Below are positions 45,469 through 53,101 of a stretch of 64,000 nt of DNA, piece after piece. The DNA comes from Asaia sp003994335 (lineage in GTDB: Bacteria; Pseudomonadota; Alphaproteobacteria; Acetobacterales; Acetobacteraceae). The translations under genes were made by a program, and so were the position numbers. The stretch covers positions 136,347-200,346 of the forward strand of contig NZ_JBBCOR010000008.1 of assembly GCF_037151175.1 (NCBI RefSeq). The letters run 5' to 3'. Positions within the stretch are counted from its first letter, which is position 1; each line of letters starts with the position of its first letter. The notes beneath the pieces were generated by a model. The model did no database searches. It was not told the origin of the DNA and worked only from the letters and a program-made list of their open reading frames with translations.

Positions 45469-45888
45469 TTAATTTTTAAGGGCGGAGATCATCTTAAGGA
45501 GGATATCTTGCTGTTCTGGAGGGAGGTCGCGAGCCTGTATAAGAATCTCACGCTCCTTTTCGGTCTGAGCTTTCACTTCTTCTTCGGGCTCGTCTCCGGT
45601 CAAAAGCCAGCCAATCGATCTGCCCAAAGCTTCTAAAAGCGCTGGAACGCGCTCCCTCCTAGGCGAAGAACGCCCAGTCTCGTATTGGGCGATCGCGTTT
45701 TCCGTAACGCCGATCATGCCGCCAAGTTGAGCTTGGGTAAAGCCCAAATGTTCGCGTTGTGTTCTTATCCTGAGTCCCATCGCTATTGCGGCTGGTGTCG
45801 GGGGATTCTTCCTGGATTTCGCACTGCTCATATCCAATTTGATGGCAGATTCCTGACGAGGGCCCACCTTAATTGTCTTGCTTACCAT
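45469..45888 (-). CDS. CI-like prophage repressor
   Basis: A 139-residue XRE-family repressor. After a basic N-terminal tail, the HTH is RTQREHLGFTQAQLGGMIGV followed by TENAIAQYETGRSSPRRERV; a short acidic C-terminal region follows (PEEEVKAQTEKE). There is no LexA/S24 peptidase domain, so it would not self-cleave on SOS. The start at 45888 is chosen over the longer frame because it leaves the divergent Cro gene and operator free. It is expected to bind the three TTACCGSCGGTAA palindromes that flank it (inference). Confidence 0.85.
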   Translation of the reverse strand: MVSKTIKVGPRQESAIKLDMSSAKSRKNPPTPAAIAMGLRIRTQREHLGFTQAQLGGMIGVTENAIAQYETGRSSPRRERVPALLEALGRSIGWLLTGDEPEEEVKAQTEKEREILIQARDLPPEQQDILLKMISALKN

Positions 45889-45890
45889 AC

Positions 45891-45903
45891 TTACCGCCGG
45901 TAA
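45891..45903 (+). promoter_or_regulatory. Operator OR between repressor and Cro-like genes
   Basis: The palindrome TTACCGCCGGTAA fills most of the 24-base gap between the divergent start codons at 45888 and 45913. A half-site TTACC lies at 45882-45886. It is the same element as OL1 and OL2 (central base inverted). Confidence 0.75.
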
Positions 45904-45912
45904 TGTATTGAT

Positions 45913-46122
45913 ATGCGTGATCCTATCCTTTCGGACATTCTCAGTCGCAAAGGCGCTGTTAAGCAAATGGCAGCGGCCTGCAAAATTTCTCATGCGGCAG
46001 TTTCGCAATGGGAAAGAGTGCCGAAACGACACCTTCACGCCGTGTCGCGTGAGGTGGGCATTCCACCCGAAACACTTCGGCCTGATCTCTTCAATTCTGT
46101 CGCACAAAGGAATGCAGCATGA
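45913..46122 (+). CDS. Cro-like (YdaS family) regulator
   Basis: A 69-residue HTH protein: MAAACKISHAAVSQWERVPK followed by RHLHAVSREVGIPPETLRPD, typical of YdaS/Cro-like phage regulators. It is divergent from the repressor, opens the rightward early operon and has almost no leader or ribosome site, so the mRNA may be leaderless. Its stop overlaps the next ORF by ATGA. Confidence 0.87.
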   Translation: MRDPILSDILSRKGAVKQMAAACKISHAAVSQWERVPKRHLHAVSREVGIPPETLRPDLFNSVAQRNAA

Positions 46123-46238
46123 GAATCCATCATGCTCTGCAGGCTATTGGCTGCATGTCGCGCCGTCATCCGAAGGGTGTCCGGGCAAGGTCGCCTTATT
46201 CCTCGCCGGGTTCCTTCGGATCGAGGGCCCAGCCATGA
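46119..46238 (+). CDS. 39-codon ORF coupled between Cro-like and CII-like genes
   Basis: A small basic, Ser/Pro/Arg-rich ORF (MRIHHALQAIGCMSRRH...) with no recognised family. Its ATG overlaps the Cro-like stop and its stop overlaps the CII-like ATG, both by ATGA. The double overlap suggests it is translated at least to pass ribosomes on. Confidence 0.45.
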   Translation: MRIHHALQAIGCMSRRHPKGVRARSPYSSPGSFGSRAQP

Positions 46239-46705
46239 CCACGCACGCAATCAAGACGGCCACGCAGGCTGTCATTCGCGCTGTGGGCGGTGTCGATGCG
46301 GCGGCGAGTTTCGTCCGCGTCGGGCGGTCGCAGCTTTCAGACTACCAAAACCGCCATTCGCAGTCGGTCGTGCCGGTCGATGTTGCCATCGAGATGGATC
46401 GCTGCGCGCAGGAACCGGTTATTCTGGCCGCCATGGCGCTGGCTGAGGGGTATATCCTCACGCCGCTCAAGGTGGGCGAGGGCGATCTCGCTACCGATAT
46501 CGAGAAGGTATCGCACAGCTTTAATGAAACGATCGCCACGACGCTTCGCGTGCTGGCGGATGGTGTTGTCGAGACGCATGAAGTCACGGCCATGCGGGCC
46601 ACGCTTTCGAGCCTGCACCGTGCCGTAGGGCATGCCCTGCATAACCTGCGTGCTACGGAAAAGGCGTTGGAAGAACCCGTTGCAGCACTGCGGGGTGTGT
46701 CATGA
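46235..46705 (+). CDS. CII-like phage regulatory protein (CP76 family)
   Basis: A 156-residue protein resembling the phage CII regulators of PF06892: an N-terminal HTH (TQAVIRAVGGVDAAASFVRV then VGRSQLSDYQNRH) and a long helical C-terminal half. The family activates lysogeny promoters. The start MTTHAIK overlaps the preceding small ORF; the longer open frame is rejected because it crosses the Cro gene. Its stop overlaps the next gene by ATGA. Confidence 0.72.
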   Translation: MTTHAIKTATQAVIRAVGGVDAAASFVRVGRSQLSDYQNRHSQSVVPVDVAIEMDRCAQEPVILAAMALAEGYILTPLKVGEGDLATDIEKVSHSFNETIATTLRVLADGVVETHEVTAMRATLSSLHRAVGHALHNLRATEKALEEPVAALRGVS

Positions 46706-47295
46706 GCGCCGCTCTTGTCTCCGCCCGTAGCATCGGCTTGCGCGGCAAATCGGCCAGTTCGAGCGAGCAGGCTCAGGCCAATGCCGTGTTCAACAGGCTG
46801 TGCCGAACCCGTATTGCACGGGTCGCCCTCGCCGGGCTGATCGGTCGCCAGCCTGGCACGGTGGTCAAATGGCATCATGTGCCGTCGAACCATGTGCGTC
46901 CTTTCCTGCGAGCCTATGAAAGCGGCAGGCTGGAGCGGGCAATCAGGGCGATGTCACCTGTCGTGACATCCGCCGAATGCCGCCAGGCACGCGATATCGT
47001 GCGCAAGATACGCGCCCGGCATGGCGGCAAGAGAGTTCTGGGTGAGGCGCTCAAGGTCGCGCCTGACAGCGTGAAGTCCTGGAATGAAATCCCGCTGCGT
47101 CATGTGCGTGCCGTACTCGCTTGTTTCGGGGCCGATCGCGGCTTGGCTGAGAGCGATGCGCCGCCGGTCAAACCCTCGGCCAGCACCGCGCATGTCACAG
47201 GCGTCTGGCATCGTAAGTGCCTTTATTGCGGCGCGGCCTTCTCGGTGAACTCGCCATTCATCCGCCGCTGTGAAACGCATAGGGGGCAAGGCTGA
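46702..47295 (+). CDS. Duplicated HTH protein with C-terminal zinc-ribbon-like motif, unknown
   Basis: A 197-residue protein not recognised as a family. Two similar HTH-like segments occur: LAGLIGRQPGTVVKWHHVPS with HVRPFL, and LGEALKVAPDSVKSWNEIPL with HVRAVL, which look like an internal duplication of a YdaS/Cro-type domain. The C-terminus has CLYC, 15 residues to Cys-Glu-Thr-His, a possible C3H zinc site. It is coupled to both neighbours by overlaps. Confidence 0.6.
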   Translation: MSAALVSARSIGLRGKSASSSEQAQANAVFNRLCRTRIARVALAGLIGRQPGTVVKWHHVPSNHVRPFLRAYESGRLERAIRAMSPVVTSAECRQARDIVRKIRARHGGKRVLGEALKVAPDSVKSWNEIPLRHVRAVLACFGADRGLAESDAPPVKPSASTAHVTGVWHRKCLYCGAAFSVNSPFIRRCETHRGQG

Positions 47296-47489
47296 TGGCT
47301 CGTCCTGCGCTCGATCGCACCCGCCTCGCGCCTGCCGTGCAGGGCTATCACCGCAGGGGCTTCCCGGCGCGGTTGATTGCTACGCGCCTCGGCATTTCCG
47401 AACGCAGTACGCGCGGCCTGCTCAAGGCGCTGGGCCTGACCGCACCACGCCCCCAAAGCCGACAGATCATGGAGATACGTCATGGGTGA
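47295..47489 (+). CDS. Small HTH protein
   Basis: A 64-residue basic protein with a homeodomain-like HTH, GFPARLIATRLGISERSTRG. It overlaps the preceding stop by one base (TGATG) and dnaB by eight bases. Probable early regulator; no family named. Confidence 0.6.
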   Translation: MARPALDRTRLAPAVQGYHRRGFPARLIATRLGISERSTRGLLKALGLTAPRPQSRQIMEIRHG

Positions 47490-49014
47490 CGTTCAACCGC
47501 TCGGGTATCTGGCTTCGGTCAATGAGCCTGAAAACATGCAGGCAGAGGCGGCCCTACTGGGCGCCATCCTGACAAATGGACGCCGTGCGCTGCCCATGGT
47601 CGAGGAATATCTGCGTCCCGAGCATTTCTACGAGCCGCTCAATGGCGTGATTTACGCTGCCGCGCTCCGCATGCACATGGCAGGTGTCGATCCGAACGTG
47701 ATCCTGATCCGTAACCAGATCGGTGATTCCGAAGTGCTCATGGGGCGCGACGTAGCGGGATATCTCGGTCAGATCATGATGGCGACGGTCGGCATTCTCA
47801 ATGCTGGCGATTACGGGCGCGCCATCTTCGACGCTTGGACGCGCCGCCAGCTGCGTAGCCATTGCATCGATGTCGCCCGGCTTTGCCTGACCCCTGGTGG
47901 CCAGACGGGCGAGGATCTCGTCGAGCAGATGGAAGCCGGGCTGCTCGAGATCGCCCAGAACATGCGCGAGAGCCTGCCGAACGTGACGATCTTCGAAGCG
48001 ATCCGCGAGGCGATTGCCTGCGGGCAGGAGAACCTGCTGCGCGGCTCGGCACTGGCCGGGCTGTCATGGGGCTATCCCGCCATGGACCGGATGACGGGCG
48101 GCCTGCTGGGCGAAGGGCTGTATGTGATCGGTGCCCGCCCGGCCATGGGCAAGACCGCTCTTGCTCTGGGTGTGGCCATGCGCGTTGCGGCAAATGGTGA
48201 GCGCGTGTTGTTCTGGTCCGGTGAGATGGCGGCGCGTCAGATCGGCGCGCGTGCCGGGGCCGCCTATGCCGGGCTTTCCACGCTCTCGGTCTTTGCAGGG
48301 CGGCGGTACGATATCCCCGAAGATATCGGGACGGGGCTGCGTGTCCCGCTCGAGGGGTGGCAGTGGCAGGATCTCCAGGCGGGAGAAAAAGCCGCCGAGG
48401 CCGTGCCGCTCGAGCTGGATGTGCGCTCCGGCCTGACCGTGGCCGGGCTGCGGTCGCGTGCGCGTCGGATGAGGCGCAGCAAGCGCGGGCTCGGTCTTAT
48501 CGTGCTCGATTATGTCGGACTCATGCATGGCAGCGACGCCGCGCGGCGTCGCGGGCGCTATGAGGAAATGACCGAGATCAGCGCGGGGCTCAAATCCCTC
48601 GCCAAGGAACTCGGCATTCCCATCATCGCACTGGCCCAGCTCAACCGCGAGGTGGAGAAGCGCGAGGACAAGCGCCCGACCGAGGCCGATCTGCGCGATA
48701 GTGGCGGGCTGGAACAGGACGCCGATCTTGTCGCGTTTCTCTACCGCGATCACTACTACCTCCGGAAAGAGGCCAGCGGCGACGGGCTCCAGAAGCGCGA
48801 CAAGGAAACGAACGAGCAGTTCGCCAATCGCTGCTCGGAGTTTCAGTTTCGCCTGCAGGAGTCGGTCGGCAAGGCGCAGATCCTGATCCGCAAGAACCGC
48901 CATGGCGGGACCGGGTCGGTGCGCCTGCGCTTCGATGACGACAGCACCTGGTTTCGCGACGAGACCGAAGACCCGCGCAGCCCGGCATGGGTTTGTCAGG
49001 GTGGGGCATCATGA
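47482..49014 (+). CDS. dnaB: Phage replicative DNA helicase, DnaB family
   Basis: A 510-residue hexameric helicase. The N-terminal DnaB domain starts at ENMQAEAALLGAILTNG; the RecA-like domain has Walker A GARPAMGKTALALG, VRSGLTVAGLRSRARRM, the Walker B LGLIVLDYVGLMHG and ALAQLNREVEKREDKRP (sensor/arginine region). The C-terminal IRKNRHGGTGSVRLRF ends the domain normally. It is a phage copy, lying between early regulators and other replication genes. Confidence 0.95.
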   Translation: MGDVQPLGYLASVNEPENMQAEAALLGAILTNGRRALPMVEEYLRPEHFYEPLNGVIYAAALRMHMAGVDPNVILIRNQIGDSEVLMGRDVAGYLGQIMMATVGILNAGDYGRAIFDAWTRRQLRSHCIDVARLCLTPGGQTGEDLVEQMEAGLLEIAQNMRESLPNVTIFEAIREAIACGQENLLRGSALAGLSWGYPAMDRMTGGLLGEGLYVIGARPAMGKTALALGVAMRVAANGERVLFWSGEMAARQIGARAGAAYAGLSTLSVFAGRRYDIPEDIGTGLRVPLEGWQWQDLQAGEKAAEAVPLELDVRSGLTVAGLRSRARRMRRSKRGLGLIVLDYVGLMHGSDAARRRGRYEEMTEISAGLKSLAKELGIPIIALAQLNREVEKREDKRPTEADLRDSGGLEQDADLVAFLYRDHYYLRKEASGDGLQKRDKETNEQFANRCSEFQFRLQESVGKAQILIRKNRHGGTGSVRLRFDDDSTWFRDETEDPRSPAWVCQGGAS

Positions 49015-49319
49015 AGCGCCCCGCCGCGCAACGCAGCACGCTGCGCCGCCGCTATGGCGTGCATGCGCGCTCTGTCATGGCCGATCCGCGCTGGTCGGTG
49101 CTGCCGCTCGCCGCGCGCGGCATGTGGCTGCATCTGACCGATATTGCCGATGTGATGCCCGAGCTGCGCGCCCCGGTGCGCGGCCAGGCCGTCACAGTGC
49201 CGGATCTCGCGCGCCTGCTTGCAGCAGAGCCGAATGAGGTCATCCGCGCCATTTCGCATCTGGTCAATCGAGACATTATCGAGCCCGTGTCAGACGGGTA
49301 TCGCCTGAAAGCCTATTGA
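49011..49319 (+). CDS. Small winged-helix-like phage protein
   Basis: A 102-residue protein, starting at the ATG that overlaps the dnaB stop. It reads as a winged helix: MWLHLTDIADVMPE, then TVPDLARLLAAEPNEVIRAI and a wing VNRDIIEPVSDGYRLKAY. This resembles the N-terminal domain of phage replication initiators. Next to the O-like gene with a one-base gap. Confidence 0.6.
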   Translation: MKRPAAQRSTLRRRYGVHARSVMADPRWSVLPLAARGMWLHLTDIADVMPELRAPVRGQAVTVPDLARLLAAEPNEVIRAISHLVNRDIIEPVSDGYRLKAY

Positions 49320-49320
49320 T

Positions 49321-50265
49321 ATGGCACGCAAAAAGCCTCTCGAAAAAATCTCCGACATGGCAGATCAGGACCTGCGCCTGCGCGCCCTCGGGTTCTTTGC
49401 TGTCGGCATCTGGCATGCGCTCATGCGGCTTGTTCTGGAGCATGGTCATGATGGTCGCCTCGCGTTCGGCCGGGGGCGCATGCCATCGCTTTCGGATATC
49501 GCGCGCATTCGGTTCGATATGTCGGAAGCGGAATTCATAACCCAACTCATAACCCAATCGAAAAGCGAATTGATCTATTGGGACGCAGCCAGCGGGACGG
49601 TCGGATGGCCCGCTGAGCTCATGCCTGATGCGCGAACGCTCGCGAACCGCGCAAACGGCAAAAAGGGCGGAAGACCGCCGAAAAACACCAATCCAACGCC
49701 CCAGCGCGACCCTCGCCAACGAACGGCCATGATGCCGATTGCAGGAGGTAAAACCATGGCAGAAGAGCACTTTTCAAAAACCCAAACTGAAACCTCCTCG
49801 CGCGTAGCTAGCTTAGCTAGTAATATTAGCTTCGAAGATAAAGCTAAGCTTGAGCCGAAAGACGTCGATCAGGCGTTTCAGCGTATTGGGCCAAAAGCCT
49901 TCCGGGAGGCTGGCTTTGACGAAGTCAGGAACATGAACGGTTGGGGTATCGTCCGAGACTGGGTTGCTGAGGGCATGAGGCAGAGGCTGCCCGAAGCTCA
50001 GATCGAGACCGTTATTTTGGGTGCAATCCAGCGGGTTAAGGCTCAGTATGACGCCAAAGAGCGGGCTAAGCCGATCGGAACGCTCAAATACTTCAACGGT
50101 GGTGTGAGAGACGATTTGCGCGAGGCGGTGCCTGACGTCTCGCCAGTGGACCGAGCGGTAAATTCCAAATGGCTCAGCGCTGTCGATGAGTGGCGCCAAA
50201 ATGGCATGGTCGGCTCAATGCCTCAGCGCTCTGACTTCCTTGGAGAAAAGAGAGAGGCAGCGTGA
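49321..50265 (+). CDS. Putative phage replication initiator (O-like)
   Basis: A 314-residue protein of no firmly recognised family. The N-terminal half (to about residue 105) is winged-helix-like (MPSLSDIARIRFDMSEAEFI); a basic, low-complexity middle (about 110-180, GKKGGRPPKNTNPTPQ) leads to a helical C-terminal domain. Its position beside dnaB and the AT-rich palindromic DNA inside its middle part resemble the lambda O gene with its internal origin. It overlaps the next gene by ATGA. Confidence 0.5.
   Translation: MARKKPLEKISDMADQDLRLRALGFFAVGIWHALMRLVLEHGHDGRLAFGRGRMPSLSDIARIRFDMSEAEFITQLITQSKSELIYWDAASGTVGWPAELMPDARTLANRANGKKGGRPPKNTNPTPQRDPRQRTAMMPIAGGKTMAEEHFSKTQTETSSRVASLASNISFEDKAKLEPKDVDQAFQRIGPKAFREAGFDEVRNMNGWGIVRDWVAEGMRQRLPEAQIETVILGAIQRVKAQYDAKERAKPIGTLKYFNGGVRDDLREAVPDVSPVDRAVNSKWLSAVDEWRQNGMVGSMPQRSDFLGEKREAA
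49805..49850 (+). other. Candidate phage replication origin inside the O-like gene
   Basis: A sharply AT-rich patch in a GC-rich gene. GCTTAGCT (49811-49818) and AGCTAAGC (49842-49849) are inverted arms; TAATATTA (49821-49828) and TTCGAA (49831-49836) are palindromes between them, and TAGCTAGC precedes. This resembles the AT-rich origin inside lambda O. No iterons were found. Confidence 0.4.
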
Positions 50266-50681
50266 ATATTGGCAAGCTTCTTTTCGTTGCGAATTCTATG
50301 TCATCGCATAGATTTAAAGCGATTAACGATGACGGCTATACACTTCGGGAGCTTTTGATAGCTGCTTCGGGGCAACAGTATTCCGTTTGTCCAACTGAGG
50401 AACAGGCGAAACAAATTCTCGCAGAAGTCGGCATATGGTTTGTGGCCGAGGAGAAAGGAGTGTGGCTCAACCCTGAGCGCGAGTGGATCTCAACCTTAGC
50501 GCCCGACGTAAAGGATGTTCGCCAACGCGTTCGTGACCTGCTTCATAGATGCACCGAGGATAATATTCCTGAAGGACCATATCGAAAAATCGTGCCGCCG
50601 TCTGAACGGATGAAAGTAATTTGGATTCCTCTTTTAGTCTTCGGGATCGACTTTTCCTTCGGTGGGTGCCTTTCCTCATGA
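50262..50681 (+). CDS. Hypothetical phage protein
   Basis: A 139-residue protein with no recognised family. It is AT-richer than its neighbours and has a hydrophobic C-terminal stretch (IWIPLLVFGIDFSFGGCL). Its ATG overlaps the O-like stop and its stop overlaps the next ATG, which supports translation. Confidence 0.55.
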   Translation: MNIGKLLFVANSMSSHRFKAINDDGYTLRELLIAASGQQYSVCPTEEQAKQILAEVGIWFVAEEKGVWLNPEREWISTLAPDVKDVRQRVRDLLHRCTEDNIPEGPYRKIVPPSERMKVIWIPLLVFGIDFSFGGCLSS

Positions 50682-51154
50682 GCAAGATGCCGCTGCGTTT
50701 TGATCCTGACCGCAGCCTGCCCGAACAGGTGGGCGAATGGCTGGATGAGGCTGCCTTGACGCTTGCGGCTCTTCCAGCCACCGGGTTGCGTCCCGCCGGG
50801 ACTGGTAGCACATGGCCCGACTATGTGCGTGATCTGGAAGATCTTGGCTGGAATCGTGAAAGCGACGACTTCCTGCCTCGGCCTACCGCCGACCAGGTTG
50901 AACGGCTCGATATCGTTCTGACCTGGGTGCCTATGATCGAAGACCGCAAGCTGCGTACCGTGGTCAACATGCGCCTAATCGTGCATCGGATTTCGGGTCG
51001 CCATAAGTGGGAATGGCGGAAGATCGGCGATAAACTTGGCACTTCGCACGTCACTGCAAAGGCGTGGCATCAACGTGCCTGTGCAGTCATTGCAAAAAAA
51101 ATCCAGCCAAATGCATTTTCCTCTTTCCAATCTTTCCAATTTGCAGATATGTGA
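50678..51154 (+). CDS. DUF6362-like phage protein, HTH-type
   Basis: A 158-residue protein. WPDYVRDLEDLGWNRESD and a C-terminal WEWRKIGDKLGTSHVTAKAW, a sigma/antitermination-like HTH, are features I associate with DUF6362 proteins at the end of alphaproteobacterial phage early operons. By position, just before the late genes, a late-gene activator role is plausible (inference). The start is set by ATGA overlap. A terminator follows. Confidence 0.6.
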   Translation: MSKMPLRFDPDRSLPEQVGEWLDEAALTLAALPATGLRPAGTGSTWPDYVRDLEDLGWNRESDDFLPRPTADQVERLDIVLTWVPMIEDRKLRTVVNMRLIVHRISGRHKWEWRKIGDKLGTSHVTAKAWHQRACAVIAKKIQPNAFSSFQSFQFADM

Positions 51155-51168
51155 GAACCATACTCGCG

Positions 51169-51202
51169 AGACGCTTACCCATTCGGGCAGGCGTCTTTTT
51201 TT
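51169..51202 (+). terminator. Rho-independent terminator at the end of the phage early operon
   Basis: AGACGC (51169-51174) and GCGTCT (51191-51196) form a stem, followed by seven Ts. It separates the early operon from the HNH/packaging genes and is where an antiterminator could act. Confidence 0.8.
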
Positions 51203-51228
51203 GTGCCTGATTTCTGGAGTGACGGTCC

Positions 51229-51549
51229 ATGGCAGTCCGCAGATTGCAATGCGTCCTGCCAGCGGTGCGTAGCGTCAAAATCGGCATTGCAAAGGCGCTG
51301 CCGAAGCAGACAAACTCCCTCTATCTCTCATCCGAATGGCGCAGCTTGATGTCACGCCTTCTCGCCCAGCGCGGCCGTCGCTGCGAGGCTTGCGGCCGCA
51401 CCGGCTGTCGTATCTTCGGCGATCATATCCATGAACTGAAAGACGGCGGTGTCCTGCTCGATCCGGGTAATGTCCGGCTGCTCTGCGGCTCCTGCCACAG
51501 CACCAAGACCGCCCGCGTTCGGGCGATCCGTTGGCGTGAAACCGTTTAG
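51229..51549 (+). CDS. HNH endonuclease
   Basis: A 106-residue phage HNH nuclease. CEACGRTGC (zinc Cys), DHIHELKDGG (catalytic His), the Asn of NVRLLCGSCH and the closing His form the HNH-Zn fold. Such proteins partner with TerL for cos-site cutting in HK97-like phages, where they normally lie next to terminase; here a permease gene on the other strand lies between. GGAG precedes the ATG. Confidence 0.88.
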   Translation: MAVRRLQCVLPAVRSVKIGIAKALPKQTNSLYLSSEWRSLMSRLLAQRGRRCEACGRTGCRIFGDHIHELKDGGVLLDPGNVRLLCGSCHSTKTARVRAIRWRETV

Positions 51550-51557
51550 GAAGCGAG

Positions 51558-52787
51558 TCAGGCAGTTTGTTTTGAGCTCTCCTGGCCGCGGCGAGAACCA
51601 TCGAGTTCGCACCACAGCATGTGAGCTGCAGCCACAATGGCCGGCCCGATGAAGAGGCCTACAAGGCCAAGCATGTGCAGGCCCCCCAGGATGGCAATCA
51701 TCGTGTGCAGGAATGGCAAGCGGGTCTCGTCGGAGATGAACTTCGGACGGGCGAAATGCTCACCGCAGAATAGAACGAAGAGCCCCCAGCCAGCAACGGC
51801 GATGCCCATGTTCATCGACCCTGAAGCCGCTACGATGCCGCCGACGAGAATTGCCGCCGGATAGCCGCAAAAGGGGATCGAGGCGGCAATGGCCAGAAGG
51901 ATCGTCAGAATGACGGCATGGCTGGCATCGGCGATGAAGATCAAAGGCGAGCAGACGAGCGCTTCACCGATACCGACAAGAACCAGTCCGTTGACGGCAC
52001 CACGTATGCTCCGAACGATGTGCAGAAGAATATCGTCACGCTGGGTGAGCTCAATACTGACCCTGCGAAGAGACGAGGTGACCCGCCCATAGGAAAGGAG
52101 GCAGCATGCTGCGGTGAGCATCGCAATGAAAAAGGCTTCCAGGAGATGCGGGATGCTTTTGAGGATTTTGAAAGCCGCGAGCCCCGCGATCTTGGAGACC
52201 GACTTGGCTTGGGCCTTGGCCATCTTCATGATCTGCTGCGGATCGATCTTGTTCGCAATGCTCGCTGGAAGAACGCTTTTGACCTTGTCGATCCGAGCGG
52301 AGACGGCAGGTGGCAGGGCTGGCGTTGCACTGTCACCTGAGCTTGATCTTGCTTCTTCCCCATTATGATCTGTCGGCTCCGGCTTTCCCGCACTCTCGTC
52401 GTTCTGCGGCGGTGCGGCATGATCTTGCGTGACTGCGTCAGGACCGTTCGCCGCGGCCGATGTTCGGTGAGGAGCGATGAGATGGTGGGCTTTTTCTGAA
52501 AGCGATCCGATTTCGGTCACCGCGCCATAACCCGCTATGCCCGCCATGATCGTGAAGGCCACACATGTCAGCCCAATAAGGCTGATGGCCGCCATCTTCG
52601 CACCGAGAAACTGACCGAGTTTGCGCTGTATCGGTCGTACAGCAATGGCGATGACCGCTCCCCATGCCAAAGCGACAATAAGTGAGAAAGAGATCCAGAT
52701 TGCCCCGGCATAGATCGCAACGCCCATGCTGATGAGTGCGAGATACTTTACCCAGGGATGACGTTCAGAAATGAGACGAGAGACCAT
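51558..52787 (-). CDS. PF01594 (AI-2E/PerM-type) permease, prophage moron
   Basis: A 409-residue polytopic membrane protein. The N-terminal membrane pairs (LALISMGVAIYAGAIWISFS; MAAISLIGLTCVAFTIMAGI) are followed by an Ala/Gly/Ser-rich soluble insert with several Glu and Asp (about residues 95-175), then the conserved half with SIRGAVNGLVLVGIGEALV and GLVGLFIGPAIVAAAHML, typical of the family. It reads against the late genes and breaks the usual HNH-TerS order. It is not a recent copy of the host paralogue at 290-1588. Its function in lysogeny is unknown. Confidence 0.82.
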   Translation of the reverse strand: MVSRLISERHPWVKYLALISMGVAIYAGAIWISFSLIVALAWGAVIAIAVRPIQRKLGQFLGAKMAAISLIGLTCVAFTIMAGIAGYGAVTEIGSLSEKAHHLIAPHRTSAAANGPDAVTQDHAAPPQNDESAGKPEPTDHNGEEARSSSGDSATPALPPAVSARIDKVKSVLPASIANKIDPQQIMKMAKAQAKSVSKIAGLAAFKILKSIPHLLEAFFIAMLTAACCLLSYGRVTSSLRRVSIELTQRDDILLHIVRSIRGAVNGLVLVGIGEALVCSPLIFIADASHAVILTILLAIAASIPFCGYPAAILVGGIVAASGSMNMGIAVAGWGLFVLFCGEHFARPKFISDETRLPFLHTMIAILGGLHMLGLVGLFIGPAIVAAAHMLWCELDGSRRGQESSKQTA

Positions 52788-53101
52788 GTGTTCGTTCGTT
52801 CCGTTCAGTGTTGGATCGGCTGAAAAAGAGCAAAGCTAATCATAGTGCCAATTGGTTACGGTGCATTGCCAACAGAACGGAAGAGACGCGAAATCGATTG
52901 CAAACGATGAAGTGGATTTCGAATAAAGCGTTTGGCTCGAAGACCAGGCTCTTGCCTTGGCACCCGCGAAACCCCGCCCCGCTGACCCCGAGGGGGCGGG
53001 TCGAAAGTCTGACCGGAGCTTACCCCCGCAACCGCGCAAGGCTCAGCGGCAGATTTTCCGGTCTATCAAGGAAATCAAGTTATCAAGGAAAGGGAGCATA
53101 A
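52788..53101. other. 314-bp noncoding region between the permease and terminase genes
   Basis: No gene is supported; an in-frame rightward frame (52808-53101) has no ribosome site and unusual composition. The left half is AT-rich and the right half contains GGGGGCGGGTC-type sequence. It probably holds the permease promoter, the late-gene promoter and perhaps the cos site. AAGGAAAGGGAGC gives a ribosome site for TerS. Confidence 0.4.

Noticed and set aside
45878..46705. 275-codon version of the CII-like gene
   Set aside because: It would start inside the repressor and cover the operator, the Cro-like gene and a coupled small ORF; the conserved domain begins only at 46235.
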